A DNA stretch of 64,000 bases. Origin: an uncultured Pirellula sp. GTDB lineage: Bacteria; Planctomycetota; Planctomycetia; Pirellulales; Pirellulaceae. Numbering within the stretch: position 1 is the stretch's first letter; each line of letters opens with the position of its first letter. The notes under the pieces were generated by a model. The model was not told the DNA's origin. It did no database searches and saw only the letters and a program-made list of their open reading frames with translations. Location of the stretch: positions 1-64,000 of the forward strand of contig CAITIE010000073.1 of NCBI GenBank assembly GCA_903892355.1, in the 5' to 3' direction. Of the stretch, positions 17,518 through 26,815 are shown piece after piece. The translations under genes and the position numbers were made by a program.

Positions 17518-18714
17518 ATGACAAACGAACTTCAACTTAACAACCCATGGTTTGTTGCCGTCTGGCCCGGAATGGGGAACGTCGCGGTCAGCGCCGGTTT
17601 TTACTTGATTTCCAAACTCGAAATGCACTTGCACGCAGAGGTGCGGGCCGAGGGTCTGTTTGACGTCGAGCATGTCGAAGTCATCGACGGAATAATCCAA
17701 ACTGCCGTTATGCCGAGAAATCGCTACTTCATTTACCGGGCTCCCAACGGCAAACGCGATGGCGTCGTTTTCATCGGCGAAGCTCAACCGGCCCAGGGCA
17801 AGTACCATTTCTGCAGTCAAATTGCAGCGCATGCGAAAGAACTAGGAGTGAGTGAAATTACAACCTTTGCAGCGATGGCGACATCCATGCGTCCTGAACA
17901 CGATTCGCGTGTCTTCGTGGCTGCCACCGATGCGTCGACGCTTGACAATTTCATCCAACTAGAAACTGCAGTTCTCAAGGAAGGAAGCATCGGTGGACTC
18001 AACGGTGTTCTGCTCGGTGCCGCCGCCGACGCTCAACTCCACGGGGCTTGCATCCTCGGCGAAATACCGAGCATATTTTCGCAGTTCCCCTTCCCCAAAG
18101 CCTCTTTAAGTGTCCTACGTGTGTTCTCGCAATCGATCGGACTCAAACTCGACCTTAAGGAACTCGAGGAACAAGCAGATGCCATGGGGGATCAATTGAG
18201 CAAATGGCTGCGAAGGCTCGAACGCTCCATGCGTCAACAAGCATCCGATATCAACGACGATCATGCAGTTTCCGACGGAACGGATTCCGAAGACTCAGGC
18301 GATATCATCCGTGAAGATTCCATCGTTGACGATGCGACCCCTGAAAATAACGAGCACGAGGATGCAAACTCCCCCGAACATGACTTCGTTCAAGGCCTCG
18401 GAGGGAGCGTTCGTGCAAATCATGGAATATCCGAAGACGACGCCCTCAGGATCGAATCCTTGTTCGATGCTGCGACATTCGATCGTTCCAAAGCCTACGA
18501 ACTCAAGCGGGAACTGGACCGATTGCATGTATTTGCCGAGTACGAAGATCGGTTCCTCGATTTGTTCCGGCAACCTACTTCTTTGGAAATTACAAGCGTC
18601 GCAGCTCCCGAAGAAGATGCTGTTGAGTCAAAGAATATTGATTCGAAGAATGCAGGCCTCGAGGGGAATCAGCAAAAGCCTAAGGATATCCCACCACTGG
18701 ATTCGGCAGCTTAA
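17518..18714 (+). CDS. PAC2 family protein with a long acidic C-terminal extension
   Basis: The product begins MTNELQLNNPWFVAVWPGMGNVAVSAGFYL, the typical opening of PAC2 (proteasome assembly chaperone 2-like) proteins. Further family segments are YRAPNGKRDGVVFIGEAQP, VSEITTFAAMATSM and GGLNGVLLGAAA. The ATG at 17518 is chosen because AAGGA precedes it; an upstream in-frame ATG at 17410 lies inside the tandem repeat. Of 398 residues only about the first 250 are PAC2. The rest is acidic, with a predicted helical patch around RIESLFDAATFDRSKAYELK and a Lys/Pro tail. Bacterial PAC2 proteins are of uncertain function; some occur in proteasome-bearing lineages. No proteasome gene is in this window. 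Confidence 0.8.
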   Translation: MTNELQLNNPWFVAVWPGMGNVAVSAGFYLISKLEMHLHAEVRAEGLFDVEHVEVIDGIIQTAVMPRNRYFIYRAPNGKRDGVVFIGEAQPAQGKYHFCSQIAAHAKELGVSEITTFAAMATSMRPEHDSRVFVAATDASTLDNFIQLETAVLKEGSIGGLNGVLLGAAADAQLHGACILGEIPSIFSQFPFPKASLSVLRVFSQSIGLKLDLKELEEQADAMGDQLSKWLRRLERSMRQQASDINDDHAVSDGTDSEDSGDIIREDSIVDDATPENNEHEDANSPEHDFVQGLGGSVRANHGISEDDALRIESLFDAATFDRSKAYELKRELDRLHVFAEYEDRFLDLFRQPTSLEITSVAAPEEDAVESKNIDSKNAGLEGNQQKPKDIPPLDSAA

Positions 18715-18907
18715 CTGGATAACGATATGCAAATCTGCCATGCGGGTATTCGGTGAAACCATTAGCCCACGCTTTTAAAAACGTAGGCTTTGACGAGCTC
18801 AATGCAAGGTTTTCATTTTCGAGTACAATGAGGGGGTTGTACACCCTCCCGCCACTGGCCCACTCCCCGCCGGCCGTTTCGATTACTCTCGCGATGTAAA
18901 CCTATCG

Positions 18908-21361
18908 ATGGATCGGTTGAATTTTTCCAGCGTCCGTTCGCTTTGCGTCTCGATACTCTCAGCAGTGGCTATCCTTGCTGGTACCACCAAAGCGATTCCA
19001 GCAAACGAGCCCCCGGATTTCCGCCCGGTTGGCGTCCCGTACCTTGAAAAGTACTGTTCCAAGTGCCACGGTGCAGAGAAGCCCGAGGCCGAAATTGCAC
19101 TCACGGTTTTTACCGATGCCGAATCGTTGATCAAGCAGCGGAAGATCTGGACGAATGTGACCAAGCAACTTCAGTCGGGCAGCATGCCACCGGACGACAA
19201 TCCGCGACCATCAACCGCCGAGACGGAAGCTTTTCTCGAATTGGTTCGTACGATCTTCGATCACGCCGACAAAAATGCGAAACCCGACCCTGGTCGCGTG
19301 ACCATGCGACGACTTAATCGGGTGGAATACCGAAACACCATTCGCGACCTTGTCGGAGTGGATTTTGATCCGACCGCGGACTTTCCATCGGATGATATCG
19401 GGTATGGATTCGACAATATCGGTGATGTTCTAAGCCTCCCACCCGTGCTGATGGAACGCTACTTGGATGCGGCGGATAGCATCATGAATCGAGCCATCAC
19501 ACCGGATGCTCCAGCTGTCACTAAACGGCATCTGGGATCTCAATACACCGAACCAGCATCTGCCGATGTCGCGAGCAAACTGATGGAAAATTCCTATCGG
19601 CGACTCGATACCGCTGGGAAGGATGGGCTTGAACAAGGCCCCATCCACACCCTCTACCAATGGGATTCGGAGGGGGATTATGTCTTTCGAACGAAAGCCT
19701 ATGGCCAATCAAGCGACGGCCAACCCGTAAAGATAGCCATCCTGCTTCATGGGAAAGGGTTGGTGGATCCGTCCACGGATGCGGAACTAGACGCGATCTC
19801 TGGAAATGTTCTGCGCCCAGCAAAGATCTTGAAGGTGGTGGAAGTGAAAGGGACGAGCCCGGACCAAGCCGAAGTCATCGAGGTCATGCTACCCGCCGTT
19901 TCGAATCGCGAACGCGTTCTCGTCGGACAAATGAAGCCTGCGGATGCTCAACAAAGCAATAAGGCCTTCGTGGAGTTTTTGGCGCTCGATGGGCCGCTGG
20001 ACACTCGACCCAAAAGCCAGCGGAAATTGCTCCAGTCCGCTGTTGGAAAATCTCAAGCGGAACAGACCGAAGAAGTTCTGAGTCGTTTTATACGGCGAGC
20101 CTATCGGCGAAAAATCGAGTCTGAAGAACTCCGCCGAACATGCCAATTTGTCCAATCGCGAATCGACCAGGGAGACAAGTGGGAGGCGGCTATCCAGCTA
20201 GCGATGCAAGCGATCCTCTGTTCTCCGAAATTCCTTTTTCGCGTGGAATTGGAAGAACAGGGACCAACCGATAGCGTTCCATTAGAAATAGAAGCCTTGC
20301 CGGCGTTCCACTTGGCATCGCGTTTGTCCTACTTTCTCTGGAGCTCCATGCCGGACGATACACTTCTGGATCTTGCCGAATCCGGGAAGCTCGCTGGAGA
20401 ACTCGATGCGCAAGTCTCCAGAATGCTCGAGGATCCTCGGGCCCGATCGCTCGTCCAAAACTTCGTGACGCAATGGCTGCAAATCCAGCGATTGGATTCG
20501 CTCGCGCCCGACAATAAACTGTTCCCGACTTTTAGTCCGACGCTGCGACGCTCCATGCTTCAAGAAACCGAACTCTTTGCGGATGCAATCCTCCGTGAAA
20601 ACCGAAGCATTCTCGACCTGATCGATGCGGAGTTCACGTTTCTCAACGAACCCTTGGCCAAGCACTATGGGATTGCGGACACTGCTGGCAACTGGATCGG
20701 TCAAGCACCGACCAAACCTGATGGCAAGCCGATTCAGGGGGAAAGTTTCCAGCGTGTTGCCTTGCAAGACCGCAGCCGGGGAGGGTTGCTAACCCAAGCG
20801 AGCATTCTCACGGTAACCTCGAATCCAACGCGGACTTCGCCAGTGAAACGCGGGCGATGGATCCTTGAGCAGATCTTGGGTGCGCCGCCACCGCCCCCAC
20901 CTCCGAACGTACCGGAACTTCCCAATCAAGCCGAAGATGTATCGGCGGCGTCACTGAGAAAACGAATGGAAGTCCATCGCCAGAACCCGGCCTGCGCGAA
21001 TTGCCATGCGAAAATGGATCCGATTGGATTCGCCTTGGAAAACTTCGATGCGATCGGTGCATATCGCATGAAAGACGGGCCGTTCGAAATCGATGCCTCA
21101 GGAGAATTTGCCGACGGCACCCGCTTTGCTGGACCAAGCGACTTGAAATCGATCATCGCTGCCAAAAAGGAAGATTTCGTTCGGTGCCTTACGGAAAAAA
21201 TGCTGACCTACGCCATCGGGCGCGGTGTCGAGTACTACGATCGGCCAACGGTTGAAAAAATTGTCGAATCGCTTCCGAACGAAGGTTATAGGATGAGGTC
21301 TCTCGTTGCCGAAATCGTGAAAAGCGATGCGTTCCAACAGAGGCGACGGCTGCAGCCATGA
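18908..21361 (+). CDS. Planctomycete cytochrome protein with DUF1587/1592/1588/1595/1585 modules
   Basis: The 817-residue exported protein has a signal sequence (residues 9-32). An N-terminal heme motif CSKCH (50-54) lies within YLEKYCSKCHGAEKPE. The DUF1587 motif RRLNRVEYRNTIRDLVGVDF follows, then FRVELE and SRLSYFLWSSMPDDTLL (DUF1592), the DUF1588 motif PACANCHAKMDPIGFALENF with a second CxxCH, and a C-terminal DUF1585 block (LTEKMLTYAIGRGVEYYD). A run of prolines and ILGAPPPPPPPNVPEL-type residues precedes the second heme motif, as usual for the family. The downstream DUF1552 gene is its standard partner. A periplasmic redox role is likely; substrate unknown. The stop codon lies within the first copy of a 16-bp direct repeat. 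Confidence 0.9.
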   Translation: MDRLNFSSVRSLCVSILSAVAILAGTTKAIPANEPPDFRPVGVPYLEKYCSKCHGAEKPEAEIALTVFTDAESLIKQRKIWTNVTKQLQSGSMPPDDNPRPSTAETEAFLELVRTIFDHADKNAKPDPGRVTMRRLNRVEYRNTIRDLVGVDFDPTADFPSDDIGYGFDNIGDVLSLPPVLMERYLDAADSIMNRAITPDAPAVTKRHLGSQYTEPASADVASKLMENSYRRLDTAGKDGLEQGPIHTLYQWDSEGDYVFRTKAYGQSSDGQPVKIAILLHGKGLVDPSTDAELDAISGNVLRPAKILKVVEVKGTSPDQAEVIEVMLPAVSNRERVLVGQMKPADAQQSNKAFVEFLALDGPLDTRPKSQRKLLQSAVGKSQAEQTEEVLSRFIRRAYRRKIESEELRRTCQFVQSRIDQGDKWEAAIQLAMQAILCSPKFLFRVELEEQGPTDSVPLEIEALPAFHLASRLSYFLWSSMPDDTLLDLAESGKLAGELDAQVSRMLEDPRARSLVQNFVTQWLQIQRLDSLAPDNKLFPTFSPTLRRSMLQETELFADAILRENRSILDLIDAEFTFLNEPLAKHYGIADTAGNWIGQAPTKPDGKPIQGESFQRVALQDRSRGGLLTQASILTVTSNPTRTSPVKRGRWILEQILGAPPPPPPPNVPELPNQAEDVSAASLRKRMEVHRQNPACANCHAKMDPIGFALENFDAIGAYRMKDGPFEIDASGEFADGTRFAGPSDLKSIIAAKKEDFVRCLTEKMLTYAIGRGVEYYDRPTVEKIVESLPNEGYRMRSLVAEIVKSDAFQQRRRLQP

Positions 21362-21389
21362 AACCGCCGACCCATGAAACCGCCGACCC
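21358..21389. repeat. 16-bp direct repeat across a stop codon
   Basis: ATGAAACCGCCGACCC occurs twice without a gap (21358-21373 and 21374-21389). The stop codon TGA of the cytochrome gene (21359-21361) is inside the first copy. Each copy also starts with ATG, but the frames are short and carry no product. Confidence 0.7.
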
Positions 21390-21459
21390 GTATCCTTGCA
21401 AACATTTATAGTATCCTGCCGCGCAAGTAGTCACTCCTTTTAGGGCAAAAGACGAAACT

Positions 21460-22815
21460 ATGAAACGAAATCTCAATATAAAGAGTACTCCGGTGGAACG
21501 GCGCACCGTGCTTCGAGGATTAGGAGTTTCGTTGGCACTACCCTGGTTGGAGGCCATGGGCCCCATGCACGCATGGGCATCGGACAATCCATCGCCCTCG
21601 ACGGCTCCGAATCGAGCAGCCTTCCTTTATGTACCTAATGGCAAAAACATGGCGGATTGGACACCAAAAACGGAAGGTGCCGATTTCGAACTCACGCCGA
21701 TCCTAGAACCGCTCAAGGATCACAAGAAGCAACTGCTGCTCCTTTCCGGATTGACCGCAGATGGCGCGAGAGCTTACGCGGACGGCGGAGGAGATCACGC
21801 CAGGGCTCTCTCCGCATTCCTTACAGGTGCGAGACCGCTTAAGACCGATGGCATCGACATTCGCAACGGTGTGAGTGTCGACCAAGTCGCAGCGGCCCGA
21901 GTCGGGGATCAGACACGCCTGCCATCGCTGGAGATTGGAACCGAGCATGGTGCAATGGCGGGCAACTGCGACTCAGGATACAGCTGTGTCTACTCGTCCA
22001 CCATGTCCTGGCGATCCGCCACACAACCACTCCCCAAGGAAGTGAATCCCAAGGTTGTTTTTGAACGTCTATTCGCCTCCAGCAACGACCCATCCAAACT
22101 GAAAAGAGATGCCAATCGAAAGAGCATTCTCGATTTTGTCCGGGACGATTCCAAGTCGATGGAGAACCGACTCGCGATCAACGACCGTCGCAAACTCGAT
22201 GAGTACTTTGCCTCTATTCGGGATATCGAGCAACGGATCGAACGCTCGGAAAAACTCCCACCCATCAAAACGCCCGACTACCCTACTCCGTCCGGAATCC
22301 CCGCTGTCTATGAAGAGCATATAAGGCTTATGTACGACTTGATGGTGTTGGCCTATCAAGCCGATGTGACACGCGTGATCACTTTTGTTTTGGCCAACGA
22401 AGGTAGCAATAAAGCGTATCCATTCATCGATGTCCCCGAAGGCCATCACGATCTTTCGCATCATGGAGGGGACGCAACCAAACAAGCTAAATTGAGGCAA
22501 ATCAACCTTTTCCACACACGGCAACTGGCGTATTTTCTGGATCGCCTCAGCAAAATCCCAGAGGGAGATGGAACCCTTTTGGACCACGCAATGATCGCCT
22601 ATGGCAGTGGGATCCATGACGGTAATGCACACAATCACGACGATCTTCCGGTCCTGATTGCTGGTGGTGGTTGCGGGACACTCCAGACGGGTCGGCATCT
22701 CACCTATCCGAAGGAAACGCCGATCAGCAATCTTTGGCTCTCCATGCTCGATCGAATGGATGTTTCGCTCGAGAAACTGGGTGACAGCCAAGGCGTGCTT
22801 CCGGGATTGCTTTAG
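21460..22815 (+). CDS. DUF1552 domain protein, Tat-type leader
   Basis: The 451-residue product begins with a twin-arginine-like leader, ERRTVLRGLGVSLALPWLEA, followed by RAAFLYVPNGKNMADWTP, which is characteristic of DUF1552. Other family segments are AVDVAAARVGDQTRLPSLEIG-like text around residue 150 and YGSGIHDGNAHNHDDLPVLI near the end. The fold is related to DUF1501/sulfatase-like proteins. It follows the DUF1592-type cytochrome gene on the same strand, the normal planctomycete pairing, and is likely exported folded with its partner. The biochemical role of the family is not known to me. Confidence 0.9.
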   Translation: MKRNLNIKSTPVERRTVLRGLGVSLALPWLEAMGPMHAWASDNPSPSTAPNRAAFLYVPNGKNMADWTPKTEGADFELTPILEPLKDHKKQLLLLSGLTADGARAYADGGGDHARALSAFLTGARPLKTDGIDIRNGVSVDQVAAARVGDQTRLPSLEIGTEHGAMAGNCDSGYSCVYSSTMSWRSATQPLPKEVNPKVVFERLFASSNDPSKLKRDANRKSILDFVRDDSKSMENRLAINDRRKLDEYFASIRDIEQRIERSEKLPPIKTPDYPTPSGIPAVYEEHIRLMYDLMVLAYQADVTRVITFVLANEGSNKAYPFIDVPEGHHDLSHHGGDATKQAKLRQINLFHTRQLAYFLDRLSKIPEGDGTLLDHAMIAYGSGIHDGNAHNHDDLPVLIAGGGCGTLQTGRHLTYPKETPISNLWLSMLDRMDVSLEKLGDSQGVLPGLL

Positions 22816-22989
22816 CAGCGTCCACCGATGCCAGTCGATACAACCCGAACAAACTCGCTGATCGATAGGGTCCCTCTGAAATATTTCAAAACGGTGGATG
22901 GATTACTGAGATGCCTCGTTGCGTATCGGTAATACTCGAGGGCCAAAGGGCATCGTCTGCATCGAACCTCGTTATGCCTAGTCCATCCT

Positions 22990-23973
22990 ATGCCAGCTCA
23001 AAAGACTCAACGTATCCTGGTAACCGGCGGGGCAGGATTTCTCGGATCGCACATCTGCGAGCGACTGGTCGACGAAGGGCACGACGTGATCTGCCTCGAT
23101 AATTTCTTCACGGCGCAAAAGACCAACGTTACCCACCTCATCGGAAAACCCAATTTTGATTTGATCCGCCACGATGTGACCCTTCCGATTTTTTTGGAAG
23201 TTGACCAGATCTACCACATGGCTTGCCCAGCAGCGCCTGGGCATTATCAATTCAATCCGATCAAGACAATCAAAACCTCGGTTTTGGGTTCGATCAATAT
23301 GCTCGGAATGGCCAAGCGATGCGGCGCCAGAATCTTGCTAGCGAGCACCAGCGAAATCTACGGAGATCCACATGTCCACCCCCAACCGGAAAGCTATTGG
23401 GGCAATGTGAATCCGATCGGTATCCGATCGTGCTACGACGAAGGGAAACGTGTCGCAGAAACGCTGTTCATGGATTACCACCGGAAAAACCGGGTCGACA
23501 TACGAATCGTCCGCATCTTCAACACCTACGGCCCACGGATGCACCCCTACGACGGCCGAGTGGTCTCGAATTTTATCCGGCAAGCCATCACGGGCCAGCC
23601 GATTACGATTTTTGGCGAAGGGGAGCAAACACGGTCGTTCTGCTACCGAGATGATCTCGTCGAGGGGATTGTCCGAATGATGAATAACACCGACAATTTC
23701 ATCGGTCCCGTGAATATTGGAAACCCCGTCGAGTTCACCATTGCGCAACTGGCGCAACAAGTCATCGAGTTAACAGGTAGCAAGTCGTCGATTGAGAAAC
23801 GACCACTTCCATCGGATGATCCAACACGCCGTCAACCTGACATTGCGCTCGCGAAGAAACATTTGAGTTGGGAGCCAAAGACCCAACTGCGAGATGGATT
23901 GACCAAGACGATCGGGTGGTTTAACACGATACAACTTGAGAATTACCGTCCGCCAACACCAAATTACGTTTGA
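22990..23973 (+). CDS. UDP-glucuronate decarboxylase (UDP-xylose synthase)
   Basis: The 327-residue product is an extended SDR with the NAD motif GGAGFLGS near residue 13. The family signature [17 protein letters not shown] is followed by the catalytic serine in [10 protein letters not shown] and by [13 protein letters not shown] with the Tyr and Lys of the active site. These segments are those of UDP-glucuronate decarboxylases, which turn UDP-glucuronate into UDP-xylose for glycan synthesis. Length is normal for the cytoplasmic enzyme. Its stop codon overlaps the start of the dihydropteroate synthase gene by one base (TGATG). The two pathways are unrelated, so the coupling seems to be a matter of gene packing. 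Confidence 0.9.
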   Translation: MPAQKTQRILVTGGAGFLGSHICERLVDEGHDVICLDNFFTAQKTNVTHLIGKPNFDLIRHDVTLPIFLEVDQIYHMACPAAPGHYQFNPIKTIKTSVLGSINMLGMAKRCGARILLASTSEIYGDPHVHPQPESYWGNVNPIGIRSCYDEGKRVAETLFMDYHRKNRVDIRIVRIFNTYGPRMHPYDGRVVSNFIRQAITGQPITIFGEGEQTRSFCYRDDLVEGIVRMMNNTDNFIGPVNIGNPVEFTIAQLAQQVIELTGSKSSIEKRPLPSDDPTRRQPDIALAKKHLSWEPKTQLRDGLTKTIGWFNTIQLENYRPPTPNYV

Positions 23974-24881
23974 TGCCCACCCCACCGTTGCCAGATCCGT
24001 CGCACACTTCGTTGGCCCCCGCTACAGGCGATTGGCTCTCTGCGCGAGCGACTGCTTGGCAACTGTCTCGCGATCGATTGGAGCTGGGACCGATACCATT
24101 GGTGATGGGTATCCTAAACGTCACCCCGGATAGCTTCTCGGATGGTGGACGGTTTTACACTGTCCAGAACGCGGTCGACCGCGCCTTGGAGATGGAGGAT
24201 GCGGGCGCGGCCATTTTGGATATCGGAGGGGAAAGCACCCGTCCGTACAGCCAAGGCATCGACGACGGCGAGGAATTGCGGCGAGTCGTCCCCGTTCTGG
24301 AAAAGCTTCAGGGGCGATTGTCGGCACCTATCTCAATCGACACAACGAAAGCTTCCGTCGCGCGCGCCGCAATGGGACTCGGCGCTCAAATCATCAATGA
24401 TGTGTCGGGACTCGAAGCCGATCCGGAAATGCTCTCCGTGGCTGTGACGACACGTGCAGGTGTGTGTGCGATGCACCGTCAAGGTACACCGCAGACCATG
24501 CAGGATAATCCCACCTACGACCATTGTGTTCTCGAGATCTTGGAGTACCTGCGGCGACGCGATCGGGAATTGATAGAGCACGGCATCTCTGCTGAACGCA
24601 TTTGCTTAGACCCAGGTGTCGGCTTCGGAAAAACCCACGAGCACAACCTGGAACTGGTTCGGTCTGCCTCCGTTTTTCATTACCTGCGTCGTCCGATCTT
24701 GATCGGCCACTCGCGAAAAGGTTTTATTGCGAAATTACTCGGAAGCAAAGACATCGACCGCACTTTCGGCACCGTCGGTGTTTCATTGGCTCTCGCCTCT
24801 CACCGAGTTCAGATACTCCGGGTCCACGATGTGGCAGCCCACGTTCAAGCGTTAAATCTATTCCACGCGAGCGGCGGCTAA
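23973..24881 (+). CDS. folP: Dihydropteroate synthase
   Basis: The product carries the full series of dihydropteroate synthase motifs in order: MGILNVTPDSFSDGG, DIGGESTRP, SIDTTKASVA, INDVSG, CAMHRQG, LDPGVGFGKTHEHN and IGHSRKGFI. It condenses dihydropterin pyrophosphate with p-aminobenzoate in folate synthesis. The ATG at 23973 overlaps the upstream TGA; a TTG one codon earlier is less likely. About 40 N-terminal residues before the first motif are longer than in most bacterial enzymes. The 3' end overlaps the convergent membrane protein gene by 24 bases. Confidence 0.93.
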   Translation: MPTPPLPDPSHTSLAPATGDWLSARATAWQLSRDRLELGPIPLVMGILNVTPDSFSDGGRFYTVQNAVDRALEMEDAGAAILDIGGESTRPYSQGIDDGEELRRVVPVLEKLQGRLSAPISIDTTKASVARAAMGLGAQIINDVSGLEADPEMLSVAVTTRAGVCAMHRQGTPQTMQDNPTYDHCVLEILEYLRRRDRELIEHGISAERICLDPGVGFGKTHEHNLELVRSASVFHYLRRPILIGHSRKGFIAKLLGSKDIDRTFGTVGVSLALASHRVQILRVHDVAAHVQALNLFHASGG

Positions 24882-26492
24882 CTCTGGATCGCTCCCCGAA
24901 AAAAGTTCGCGATATTGGCTCAGGTATTCCCTCTTCGCGAACAGCGTAAAGGCTGAATCGGCATGGATCGCAGTCCACATTCGCCCATGGGATTTGCCTT
25001 GGAGTTTCTCAAGTACCGGCGCGCTGTTTTGCACCAGAATCATGTCCACAGGATACTCCTCCAGCAACTCCGACCATCCCTCTTTGCCTAGAAAAAACCG
25101 ATCGTGCTTTGGCAGCACGTCGTCGCGATACGCCACTTCATAGCGCCCATCGAGGCTCACACGAATGGCCGGGTGCGACCTCCAGGAAACATAACCACCC
25201 GCAACAAACGGCGTCAGCAAATTCCCTTGAAGCTGCTTGGCATTCATGAAGTTGCATGCAGCAACCGGGTAGACCATAACACCATCTGGATCATGATCGG
25301 GAAGGGTGGTCAGCCAGATTCTCTGAGATACCGTATAGGCAGCGAAAACAATCATCGCAGACATGCAGCTCACCATCGCAATCGGCCTGCGGTTTTGAAG
25401 GCAAGCCACAATCGACCGTCCTAGGGGTGTTGCGGTCAACCAGCCAGGCATCCATGCGATCCACAATACCGCGTAAAGCGATCCATGCCGAAGATGTTTG
25501 CATGCCATGTATGCAGCAAGGCAAAGAAAGAACCACCCATGGAGTCGATTCCAGCGTCGATTCTTCGCTACATAACCGATCAACAGCAACGAACCGATGA
25601 ATGCGATCATCGTCACGACGGGATCGTAGGTCATCCACAATGGTTGCCATTCCAGCATCGTATGGCGTTGCATCGTAATGGCACGCCATAGATAGATGGG
25701 GTAATTCCACCCCCATGGATTCAGCCCCGCGCCTAGAACGGCAAACATAGGAATCAACGCATGGTGCCACATTCGCGACCACTGAGCTAACCAGACCTCA
25801 GAATGAACAACGCGACCGAGGCGTAGGTTGCCACATGCATCGAACAAAAGTCCGTAAGCCCAACGGATTCCGATGTGGTAGAGGATCAATGCCAACCCAA
25901 CCACAAATCCGGCATGAATATTAAGCCACACCACATAGAGCAAAAACCATGCAAACACCCAACGCCGGCTCCCTTTCCAATCACTCTGCATCAAAAGCAA
26001 TTGCGCAGCTAACAGGACCAAGGTGAACAGTTGCGCTCGCAAATTACCAAACCCAACCCAGAGCATAGGAAAGACGGCTGGAGCAAACACGGCGATGAGA
26101 TACGGATGGGCTCCCTCATTCCTAGCGATTCGATAAAGCAACACCGCCAGGGTCGCGATCAAAACGATCCGAAGCACGGCCATGCCATGCAGACCAAACG
26201 GACTCAACTCCGCTGTCCAAAACAGGATGAGCCCTGTCCCCCACTCGTGATGCACGGCTGGCGATACGGTGTGCGTAAATGCGAACACATCGTCGACAGG
26301 AAACGAACCTGCAGTGCACCATACGCGAGCCAAGGCCATTTCGTGAAACGCGTCATGGGTCGCATCGCCCAGCCGCGACACGTAGGCATAAAACGCGCAC
26401 AACGCAGCTAGTAGCAATCCAAGGGCTAGCCCCCAATCGCGGTTTCGACTGATGAGTAGCGAATTTCTCGGTCGCATTACCTGCAGATCCAT
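24858..26492 (-). CDS. Polytopic membrane protein, possibly GT-C type glycosyltransferase
   Basis: The 544-residue product has roughly ten or more hydrophobic membrane segments across its first 420 residues, then a soluble C-terminal domain (from about ATPLGRS and AACNFMNAKQLQGNLLTPF). The first loop after TM1 contains DATHDAFHEMALARVW and AVHHEWGTGLI, placed where GT-C enzymes keep acidic catalytic residues. Family membership is not certain. The C-terminal segment RVSLDGRYEVAY resembles conserved text in planctomycete hypothetical membrane proteins. It is convergent with folP with a 24-base overlap. Transfer of a lipid-linked sugar to an envelope target is an inference from topology only. 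Confidence 0.65.
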   Translation of the reverse strand: MDLQVMRPRNSLLISRNRDWGLALGLLLAALCAFYAYVSRLGDATHDAFHEMALARVWCTAGSFPVDDVFAFTHTVSPAVHHEWGTGLILFWTAELSPFGLHGMAVLRIVLIATLAVLLYRIARNEGAHPYLIAVFAPAVFPMLWVGFGNLRAQLFTLVLLAAQLLLMQSDWKGSRRWVFAWFLLYVVWLNIHAGFVVGLALILYHIGIRWAYGLLFDACGNLRLGRVVHSEVWLAQWSRMWHHALIPMFAVLGAGLNPWGWNYPIYLWRAITMQRHTMLEWQPLWMTYDPVVTMIAFIGSLLLIGYVAKNRRWNRLHGWFFLCLAAYMACKHLRHGSLYAVLWIAWMPGWLTATPLGRSIVACLQNRRPIAMVSCMSAMIVFAAYTVSQRIWLTTLPDHDPDGVMVYPVAACNFMNAKQLQGNLLTPFVAGGYVSWRSHPAIRVSLDGRYEVAYRDDVLPKHDRFFLGKEGWSELLEEYPVDMILVQNSAPVLEKLQGKSHGRMWTAIHADSAFTLFAKREYLSQYRELFSGSDPELAAARVE

Positions 26493-26521
26493 CCGTTATG
26501 GGAAACAACATCCCAGCATCC

Positions 26522-26581
26522 GCGCCGGTCGCTCGGCGCCGGTCGCCCGTACGACGGCACCCGTACGACAGCACCCGTACC
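26522..26581. repeat. Tandem repeat with 14-bp period
   Basis: GCGCCGGTCGC occurs at 26522 and 26536. CCCGTACGACGGCA (26546), CCCGTACGACAGCA (26560) and CCCGTACC (26574) follow. Spacing is 14 bases inside each group, so two related minisatellites are joined. They lie just upstream of the minus-strand membrane gene start (26492), in its 5' leader or promoter region. Confidence 0.6.
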
Positions 26582-26815
26582 TTCCGGTTTCGACCAACAA
26601 AACCATGGAAAACCGAATTTTGCAGGAATGTGGGATTAGCCATGCCATTTGCTAGCAGATCGCCATCTTTTTTGCGGATTTTGAAAGGATTCACTCAAGA
26701 TTGGACTGGAGAAAGGAGCAATCGGTTTTCTAGACTCCGGCCGCAAGTCGGACGATTTGGATGGATTCGCAGGAGGTGAATCCACCCGTCGTCCCAACAG
26801 GAGATACAGCTCGGC
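26582..26815. other. Intergenic stretch before the protease gene
   Basis: About 230 bases between the tandem repeat and the next plus-strand gene. No convincing gene is seen. It must hold the divergent promoters for the membrane protein and the protease-like gene, but I see no clear boxes. Confidence 0.3.

Noticed and set aside
22069-22791. 240-codon minus-strand frame
   Set aside because: Antisense to the DUF1552 gene, which has clear family motifs.
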